Shown: one piece after another, positions 1-5,090 of the stretch
Numbering within the stretch: position 1 is the first letter of the stretch
Layout: every line of letters starts with the position of its first letter
Assembly: GCA_024400895.1 (NCBI GenBank)
Contig: JAKSMA010000069.1
Coordinates: 1 to 10,157 of the forward strand
Length of the DNA: 10,157 nucleotides
Direction of reading: 5' to 3'
DNA from: Muribaculaceae bacterium
Lineage (GTDB): Bacteria > Bacteroidota > Bacteroidia > Bacteroidales > Muribaculaceae
Program-made: the position numbers and the translations under genes
The notes under the pieces: generated by a model
What the model was told of the DNA's origin: nothing
Databases searched by the model: none
Seen by the model: the letters and a program-made list of their open reading frames with translations, nothing else

Positions 1-75
1 GATTTAAACGTGGGGTATCAGGATTATATGAAAACATTATCCCGAACTCGCGTTAATAGGTTTTTATTCGCAATC

Positions 76-109
76 ACGTTGCCTGGCGCAATGCGCCGGA
101 GGCTAACGT
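76..109. repeat. Palindromic hairpin in the gene-free left end
   Basis: An inner stem GGCGC (85-89) / GCGCC (93-97) with loop AAT is enclosed by an outer stem ACGTTGCC (76-83) pairing with GGC-T-AACGT (101-109, one bulged T). This makes about 13 base pairs in 34 bases. Neither strand has a long T-run after it (plus has four T, 109-112), so it is at best a weak terminator. The rest of 1-240 is A/T-rich and holds no supported gene. It also contains an imperfect direct repeat, TAACGTTTTGCGCTG at 104-118 and TAACGCTTATTGCGCTG at 145-161, and a small CCAAAT/ATTTGG stem at 193-206. Confidence 0.45.
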
Positions 110-248
110 TTTGCGCTGTCAGCCAGCAAGGGTAAGCAACACGATAACGCTTATTGCGCTGGATTATAAATTGTTAAATAAATATTAAATTGCCAAATTT
201 ATTTGGTTTTCAACATAGAAGAACCGTCCCTTTTTACTAAAGGTGGGC

Positions 249-289
249 AAAAAACAGCGAGCCCTGAGGCGTTGGTACCTCAGGGCTCG
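249..289 (-). terminator. Strong intrinsic terminator of the secreted-protein gene
   Basis: CGAGCCCTGAGG (258-269) and CCTCAGGGCTCG (278-289) form a perfect 12-base-pair stem with an 8-base loop. On the minus strand the stem is followed by CTG and a run of six T (254-249). It begins 23 bases past the stop codon at 313. The plus strand has no T-run after the stem, so it acts on minus-strand transcription only. Confidence 0.95.
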
Positions 290-312
290 TGTTGTATGAT
301 AAACGGATGGGG

Positions 313-966
313 TTAGAGTTTTTGACCCATTACGTTGTACTTAACACCGTCTTTTTCGATTACTACGCGGCCGTTTTCAATCATCTTCACAGCCTTTGAA
401 GTTGTAGCCTTAACGTCGGTAACACCTGTTGGTTCTGGACCGTGGAATACATAAGTTTGACCAGAGCCTACCATCGTGTGTGTAGCATCTGGGTCGCTTA
501 CTCCATCGTACAAATCATAGAAACCATCATATTGTGCAGTGTATGCGCCGATTTCATAGTCAACAGCTACGAGTGTCTTGGTGTCGGCATTCCATTTCAA
601 GTGTGCGTCTGTTTCGTCAAAGTCCTGATTCATACCAGCGAAAGTGCCGTCGGTAATCACCATCTCACCACCATATTTTGTTTGGTCCATACCTCCAAGA
701 TGCTGACCTTTAACAAAGGTGACAGTGTTGCCATCAATAGTGCCAACAACCCATTGTGGGTCGTCGATAAGAGCGAAAATGTTTTTCACATACATTGAAT
801 TACCAACAATGGCAACTTCAGATTGCCACTCCATGTCCTCGTAGAACACATAAGAGTAACCTGTGCAATTGTAATATTCAACAGTGGCTCCTTCTGGAGG
901 AGTGGTTTGAGCATTTGCTACTGCGAAACCGAGCAAAGCGGCAAAAATGAGTAATGATTTCTTCAT
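313..966 (-). CDS. Secreted protein of unknown function with a short Bacteroidales C-terminal tail
   Basis: I do not recognise a functional family. The 217-residue product has a clear signal peptide, MKKSLLIFAALLGFAVANA, with likely cleavage before Q20. The mature part is acidic, rich in Tyr, Gly, Asp and Thr, and looks beta-rich, with alternating stretches such as VVGTIDGNTVTFVKG and KYGGEMVITDGTFAG. There is no catalytic motif I can name. The last residues (194-217), ending IEKDGVKYNVMGQKL, resemble the short C-terminal tails of many Prevotella-like secreted proteins, which are distant relatives of type IX secretion sorting domains; whether this one sorts is inference. I chose the ATG at 966 because an upstream in-frame GTG at 1005 lies at or before the predicted transcription start. 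The gene has its own consensus promoter and its own terminator, so it is a single-gene unit separate from the lpxB operon. Confidence 0.82.
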   Translation of the reverse strand: MKKSLLIFAALLGFAVANAQTTPPEGATVEYYNCTGYSYVFYEDMEWQSEVAIVGNSMYVKNIFALIDDPQWVVGTIDGNTVTFVKGQHLGGMDQTKYGGEMVITDGTFAGMNQDFDETDAHLKWNADTKTLVAVDYEIGAYTAQYDGFYDLYDGVSDPDATHTMVGSGQTYVFHGPEPTGVTDVKATTSKAVKMIENGRVVIEKDGVKYNVMGQKL

Positions 967-1007
967 AAAAGCGATTGTTAAATTATTAGATGTTATTAAT
1001 TTCACTA

Positions 1008-1038
1008 CAAAGATACTAAAAAATAACTTTTTTCCAAA
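1008..1038 (-). promoter_or_regulatory. Bacteroidetes-type promoter of the secreted-protein gene
   Basis: On the minus strand the -33 element TTTG (1035-1038) and the -7 element TATCTTTG (1008-1015) are separated by 19 bases. This is a complete match to the Bacteroidetes consensus TTTG-N19-TAnnTTTG. The predicted start of transcription is near 1001, leaving a leader of about 35 bases before the ATG at 966. The spacer lies almost wholly inside one arm of an inverted repeat (1018-1035). Confidence 0.85.
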
Positions 1039-1085
1039 ATAATATTTTCATCACATAGTCAATCCGCAGGAAAAAGTTATTTTTT
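1018..1085. repeat. A/T-rich inverted repeat overlapping promoter and HD-gene 3' region
   Basis: On the plus strand AAAAAATAACTTTTTTCC (1018-1035) is the reverse complement of GGAAAAAGTTATTTTTT (1069-1085), apart from one extra base in the T-run. The arms are 33 bases apart. One arm fills the spacer of the promoter at 1008-1038; the other lies 28 bases past the HD stop. In minus-strand RNA the second arm ends in a run of six U, so it may serve as a long-loop terminator for the upstream operon. As DNA it could be a paired operator. Confidence 0.6.
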
Positions 1086-1112
1086 GAAGCAAATTCGCAA
1101 AGGCGATAATCA

Positions 1113-1742
1113 TCATATTCGCGAGAAGATAGATTCAAAAATGGCGCGGAGAGCTGATTTGTCGGCAATGGTGGCACGGAGTTCGGCAAGTCGCTTGGCG
1201 TTGTCGCTCTCTGGAATCCAGAGTTGCAAGTAGCCACCTTCGGCATACTTTTCGTGCACATGCTCTACCAGCCGTTCCCACTGCCCTTCTTTATCCAAAC
1301 CGGGGAAATGGCTACGGGTGTACTGCATGGTGCGAATAATCACCGTTTCGGGCACAATCTGTCTGTCGGACTCAGCCACAAGGCGGCCGTAGATGGTGCG
1401 GGGCGCATGCTTGCTCGATGCTCGATGGTCTTCAGCAGCATCTGCCATCAAATCAATTTCATCTTTGGTGAACCACTGAAGCAGACGCTCATCGGCACGC
1501 ATAAAGATGGCGCTGTCGGTATGATGATGCTCGCGACCTTTTGCCAATCCCACATCGTGGTAGGCAGCCGCTACGAGGAGCATGGTTTCATCGACTTCTG
1601 GATAGAATTGCGCCAATTTATGGCTGGTCGCCATCACTGCGTGTGCATGATCGCGCTGATGACCTGCATCAAAATCATCGTAAAGAGGCACAATCTCTGC
1701 CTCAAGAAAATCGGCTATTTGCTGATGAAAGGAGCGTTTCAT
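1113..1742 (-). CDS. HD-domain phosphohydrolase, substrate unknown
   Basis: This 209-residue soluble protein has an HD-superfamily metal-dependent phosphohydrolase domain over roughly its first 130 residues. The metal-binding set is H32 (in HQRDHAHAVM), H62-D63 (in AAYHDVGLAKG) and D126 (in AESDRQ). Extra conserved-looking residues are the HHHTDSA stretch (72-78) and DHR (105-107). These resemble stand-alone HD hydrolases of the YedJ/YpgQ kind, some of which act on nucleotides; that comparison is from memory and the substrate here is unknown. The C-terminal 80 residues are mostly helical and include WERLVEHVHEKYAEGGYLQ. There is no signal peptide or membrane helix. Its ATG shares the A of the lpxB TAA stop (TAATG), a layout that usually means translational coupling. 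A role tied to lipid A or nucleotide-sugar turnover is conceivable but is inference only. Confidence 0.85.
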   Translation of the reverse strand: MKRSFHQQIADFLEAEIVPLYDDFDAGHQRDHAHAVMATSHKLAQFYPEVDETMLLVAAAYHDVGLAKGREHHHTDSAIFMRADERLLQWFTKDEIDLMADAAEDHRASSKHAPRTIYGRLVAESDRQIVPETVIIRTMQYTRSHFPGLDKEGQWERLVEHVHEKYAEGGYLQLWIPESDNAKRLAELRATIADKSALRAIFESIFSRI

Positions 1743-2884
1743 TATTTCTTATTCAAATATTCCACAATGCCTTGTGCAGTGCAAGCTGTACAATCTTTTT
1801 CGGTAAGAATTTCTGCCATTCGGCGGTAACCTTGAAGCATTTGTTCGCGTTCGGGAGAATCTGTAAGCACTGCTGTAAGATGACTATCCACAGCTTCAAC
1901 GGAACAGAAGTGCAACAGGAGTTCAGGGATAACGGGCTCATCGGTCACCAGATTGGGCAAAGTAACATATTTACCCTTGAGCAATCGGCGATAGAACTTA
2001 AATAGGAGCTTGCTGCCGTTCATGCGATAGCACGCCACTTGAGGTGTACCCAAAATGGCCGTCTCGAGTGTGGCGGTGCCACTGGTGACGAGTGCCACAC
2101 GAGCATGGTGTACCAATTCAAACGACTTGCCATAAAGCACAGGCACTGATGTTCCCAATGGCTCAAGCACCTCATCGTAGAGGCTCTGGTCGATGCTCGG
2201 TGCACCAGCAATCACCAGTTGACAATCTGTGTGACGCAAAGCTGCCTCCACCATGGTGGGCAGGTTGTCGCGTATTTCCTTACGGCGCGACCCAGGCACA
2301 AGAGCAATGACGGGCTTATCTTCATCAAGGCTGTTTTCGGCAGCGAATGTGCTGAAATGTGTAAACTTTTCAGACGCCTCAGCAATCTCTTTCACAGTAG
2401 GATTTCCCACATATTCCACCTCATAGTTGTGCTTGCGGAAGAATGCCGTTTCAAATGGAAGGATGGAGAACAGGCGTGCTATGTAGCGCTTGATATCCTT
2501 CACGCGATATTCCTTCCACACCCACACCTTCGGCGAAATGAAATAGAAGCAAGGTATGCCTTGAGCATGAGCAAACTTAGCGATTTTAAGATTGAACGAA
2601 GGATAATCGATAAGGATAACGGCATCGGGGCGATTGGCCATGATTGCCTGCTTGGCGGTTTTCATAAAGCCAAGTATGGTGGGCAAATGCTTCATCACCT
2701 CAATAAAGCCCATATAAGCCATGTCGCGGTAATGGATAAGAGGCTGCACCCCTGCAGAAGCAGCCATCATATCGCCACCGAGGAACTGAAACTGCGCCTC
2801 GGCATCTTCTTTCTTAAGTGCATCAATCAAGCTTGCACCATGTATGTCGCCACTGGCCTCGCCAGCGATGATGAAATATTTCAT
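1742..2884 (-). CDS. lpxB: Lipid-A-disaccharide synthase
   Basis: LpxB joins UDP-2,3-diacylglucosamine and 2,3-diacylglucosamine-1-phosphate (lipid X) to give the tetraacyl disaccharide 1-phosphate and UDP. This is a middle step of lipid A synthesis, at the cytoplasmic face of the inner membrane. The 380-residue length matches the family (E. coli is about 382). Family signatures run in order: AGEASGD (7-13), FLGGDMM (34-40), LIDYPSFN (91-98, with D93 where E. coli has an essential aspartate), FISPKVWVW (115-123), ILPFE (141-145), VGNP (159-162), PGSRRKE (197-203) and TSGTATLE (267-274). It is a GT19, GT-B fold enzyme. The ATG at 2884 begins directly with the conserved MKYFIIAGEASGD, so the start is secure. 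The stop codon overlaps the start of the HD gene. Presence of lpxB confirms a Gram-negative outer membrane with lipid A. No other lpx gene lies in the window. Confidence 0.96.
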   Translation of the reverse strand: MKYFIIAGEASGDIHGASLIDALKKEDAEAQFQFLGGDMMAASAGVQPLIHYRDMAYMGFIEVMKHLPTILGFMKTAKQAIMANRPDAVILIDYPSFNLKIAKFAHAQGIPCFYFISPKVWVWKEYRVKDIKRYIARLFSILPFETAFFRKHNYEVEYVGNPTVKEIAEASEKFTHFSTFAAENSLDEDKPVIALVPGSRRKEIRDNLPTMVEAALRHTDCQLVIAGAPSIDQSLYDEVLEPLGTSVPVLYGKSFELVHHARVALVTSGTATLETAILGTPQVACYRMNGSKLLFKFYRRLLKGKYVTLPNLVTDEPVIPELLLHFCSVEAVDSHLTAVLTDSPEREQMLQGYRRMAEILTEKDCTACTAQGIVEYLNKK

Positions 2885-2902
2885 ATCAATAAACTTGTCA
2901 AC

Positions 2903-3592
2903 CTATAATTTACGGAAAATGGCTCTAAAGAAATTAACAGCCAAATATGCCATATACAAAATCCACGCGCAAGTTCCTGCCGAGAACGATTCAACAAATA
3001 AGGCAAGGGCGATGATAAGCAAGAACACGATGAAGCAAATCGCAACCGACAGTTTTGTAACGATTGGCGATTTGGGTTCTGCCATCGGGCCATTGCGACG
3101 CACAGTACTGTCGCGGCGCGACTTATCAATCAAATGGGTTATCAGCAAGATAATCAGAGGCAAGCCTAATGTAACGAACAATAGAACAACCAGAATCAGC
3201 GTCACAATAACTACACCTTGACCCTGGCAACGATGGAAATTACCCTCGTCGATATCATCTATCACATCGCCGACGATATCGGTGGAATCGGATTCTGCCA
3301 CATTAGATTCTTGAACTAAAGCATTTTTATTCTTACCGTCGGCAGGAATAACGGAGCCACTATCGCCTACAACAGCATTTGCCAACGAATCTGCCGATTG
3401 AAGCGAATCTGCACCAGCAACAATCGCAGTTGCAGAGTCTGCAGCATTGTCCGCAATCGTGGAGTCGGTCATCTCGGTTGAATCAGCAGAATTGCGTTGA
3501 GCAGCACCGCCACCACACGAAGTGACTGTTGAGAGCGTCACGCAAATTGCCACTATCACCAAAAGTGGGGCTATCCATTTCATCCTTTTCAT
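2903..3592 (-). CDS. Putative inner-membrane lipoprotein with three transmembrane segments
   Basis: I do not recognise a family. The 229-residue product opens with a hydrophobic leader and a lipobox-like VTSC (23-26), so C26 is the likely lipidated cysteine, followed by GGGAAQ. Residues 30-115 are a low-complexity, probably disordered Ser/Ala/Asp/Thr stretch with repeated ADS or TDS units at 36-38, 42-44, 51-53, 61-63 and 67-69. Three hydrophobic helices follow at about 127-151, 177-200 and 205-222. The loop 156-166 (KSRRDSTVRR) and the C-terminus (RAIFRKL) are basic, so the positive-inside rule puts both in the cytoplasm and the disordered region in the periplasm. A second in-frame ATG at 3583 (M4) could be the true start without changing the leader much. 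The gene starts 3 bases after the propeller stop and ends 18 bases before lpxB, so co-expression is likely. A simple signal anchor in place of lipidation is possible. Confidence 0.75.
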   Translation of the reverse strand: MKRMKWIAPLLVIVAICVTLSTVTSCGGGAAQRNSADSTEMTDSTIADNAADSATAIVAGADSLQSADSLANAVVGDSGSVIPADGKNKNALVQESNVAESDSTDIVGDVIDDIDEGNFHRCQGQGVVIVTLILVVLLFVTLGLPLIILLITHLIDKSRRDSTVRRNGPMAEPKSPIVTKLSVAICFIVFLLIIALALFVESFSAGTCAWILYMAYLAVNFFRAIFRKL

Positions 3593-3595
3593 CTT

Positions 3596-5080
3596 CTACT
3601 TGTTTTTATTTGAACGACGACGAATAAAATATAGCACTACCACAGCAAACACAAAACCTGAAAGGAAGCCGATAATCCACCAGTTTGGCTTAGCGCTTTC
3701 TTGCTCTTCCGTTTCTTGTGCTTTTGCTTGCTTTGCAGCCTCTTCCTCAGCCTGTTCATCGATGAGTGCGTTGGTTGGCTCTTTATCCTTGTAAGTGACT
3801 TCCACAAGATTCACAGCGTTGCCACCATAGCCTTTTCGTCCTTGCGATGTGAGCACCACATAGCGACCATCGGCTGAAATGTCAAGGCCTACAGGATAAG
3901 AGTCGATTGTAAGTGTTGCTACCAATTTCATGGTGCGAGTGTCAACCACAGCGAGGTGGCTTGCGCTATTGCAGGCTGCAAACGCGAAGTTGCCGCTTGG
4001 TGAGAGGGAGATGGTGCGAGCGCCACCGCCCACTTGGCAAGTTTCCCATCCACTGAGCATTGAAGTTTTGCCCTGCATCGCCTTGATGGCAGCTTCCACC
4101 TTGCTCAAAGGGAGGCGTTGCACGATACCTGCTGCGTTCAAACTCGCATAGAGATAATTGTTCTTCACCACCAAGTGGCGTGCATTCGACACGCCCAACA
4201 AGCGACCCACATATTCCATCTTTTGCATATCCACTACGGCAATACCGCCAGCGCCACCCATGCAAGCAATGAGCATGTAGTGATCGTCGGGAGTGAACAC
4301 TGTGCCACGGAGGAGATAACCGCTATTCACATCGCGGTCAACCTTTGTGGTCATACTCAAATTGAGTTTGAGTTGATAGTCCACAATCACGCACTTCACA
4401 TAGTGCCAATCGTCGGGATTTGCGCTCGAAATGTCGAGAATACCCACAGTGTTGTCACCCCAGTGAGTCACGGCAAGGTACTTGCCATTGCCTGTTGTGG
4501 CCACCATCTTGGGCAGTGGGCCAGTTTCAAACACCTTCACGATAGAGTCGGTGCGGGTGTCGATTACAGAAATGGCAGATGGGTCTTGGGCATTGAGGTC
4601 GAAACTGCGGCGATAGTATGGAATCCAGAGATAACGGCCGCGATGAGAGAATGTGCTCTCCACTGGTCGTCCCCAGAAAGTTTTCAAGTTTTTAGAATAG
4701 TGAGTGAATGGGAAAAATCCGCTTTCCTTAGCCCAAAGATGCTCGTTTTCGGCATTGAACTTATGGTGAATCACTGCCAACTTCTTGTTGGTCTTGGCAT
4801 CATACACCATTGTGCGACAGCCTTCAAGCGAATTGATGTAATATTTCTTTCCATTGGGGTGGAAATGCACCGACTTTGGCGACCACACATCGGTGTCGCA
4901 CAATTCAGGCTTCACGCCACCGAAATTGAGTTTTTGGCCCACTACTTTCAAAGAAACCGAGCCATCGGCCGACTGCGCCACATCACCAATCTTTGAATGG
5001 CGAACAGGTGGAACTTGTGCAGTAGCCGCAACAGAAATACAGATTCCTAAAATAAGGATAATTAGTTTAATACTACGCAT
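3596..5080 (-). CDS. Periplasmic YncE/YVTN-like beta-propeller with C-terminal membrane anchor
   Basis: Function is unknown. The product (494 residues from the ATG at 5080) starts with a signal peptide, MRSIKLIILILGICISVAA, with likely cleavage near ATA-QVPP. Residues from about 30 to 430 form repeated beta-propeller blades of the YncE/YVTN type. They show the recurring pattern of an aspartate-rich turn and a valine-rich strand, as in ISVIDTRTDSIVKVFETG, GIAVVDMQKMEYVGRLLG and LAVVDTRTMKLVATLTI, with PSGNFAFAAC- and ADGRYVVLTS-type strands. A Glu/Ala/Lys/Gln-rich linker (about 436-465) leads to one hydrophobic helix (about 467-487) ending in RRR. The positive end suggests that the propeller is periplasmic and the tail cytoplasmic. 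A frame extension nine bases upstream begins with TTG; I prefer the ATG, which leads straight into the signal peptide. Such propellers usually bind proteins or ligands and are not enzymes. The next gene is only 3 bases away and also encodes a membrane protein, so a joint complex is plausible. Confidence 0.82.
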   Translation of the reverse strand: MRSIKLIILILGICISVAATAQVPPVRHSKIGDVAQSADGSVSLKVVGQKLNFGGVKPELCDTDVWSPKSVHFHPNGKKYYINSLEGCRTMVYDAKTNKKLAVIHHKFNAENEHLWAKESGFFPFTHYSKNLKTFWGRPVESTFSHRGRYLWIPYYRRSFDLNAQDPSAISVIDTRTDSIVKVFETGPLPKMVATTGNGKYLAVTHWGDNTVGILDISSANPDDWHYVKCVIVDYQLKLNLSMTTKVDRDVNSGYLLRGTVFTPDDHYMLIACMGGAGGIAVVDMQKMEYVGRLLGVSNARHLVVKNNYLYASLNAAGIVQRLPLSKVEAAIKAMQGKTSMLSGWETCQVGGGARTISLSPSGNFAFAACNSASHLAVVDTRTMKLVATLTIDSYPVGLDISADGRYVVLTSQGRKGYGGNAVNLVEVTYKDKEPTNALIDEQAEEEAAKQAKAQETEEQESAKPNWWIIGFLSGFVFAVVVLYFIRRRSNKNK

Positions 5081-5090
5081 ATATATCAAT

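Noticed and set aside
28..135. Plus-strand 35-codon reading frame starting MKTLSRTRVNRF
   Set aside because: It is short, overlaps the palindrome at 76-109, has no TAnnTTTG promoter upstream within the window and matches no family I know.
194..201. Minus-strand TAAATTTG resembling a -7 box
   Set aside because: No TTTG lies at the right distance upstream and no start of a gene follows within the window; it also forms part of a small A/T-rich stem.
967..1005. N-terminal extension of the secreted protein from a GTG codon
   Set aside because: The GTG is at or before the predicted transcription start, and the extension would bury a perfect signal peptide behind 13 polar residues.
2219..2908. Long plus-strand open frame opposite lpxB
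   Set aside because: Antisense shadow of an unambiguous lpxB; its protein has no recognisable domain.
4118..4996. Long plus-strand open frame opposite the propeller gene
   Set aside because: It is the antisense shadow of a well-supported gene, His- and Cys-rich as such shadows tend to be, with no promoter or family match.
5081..5089. Upstream TTG start for the propeller gene
   Set aside because: A proper ATG three codons later leads directly into the signal peptide; TTG starts are less common.
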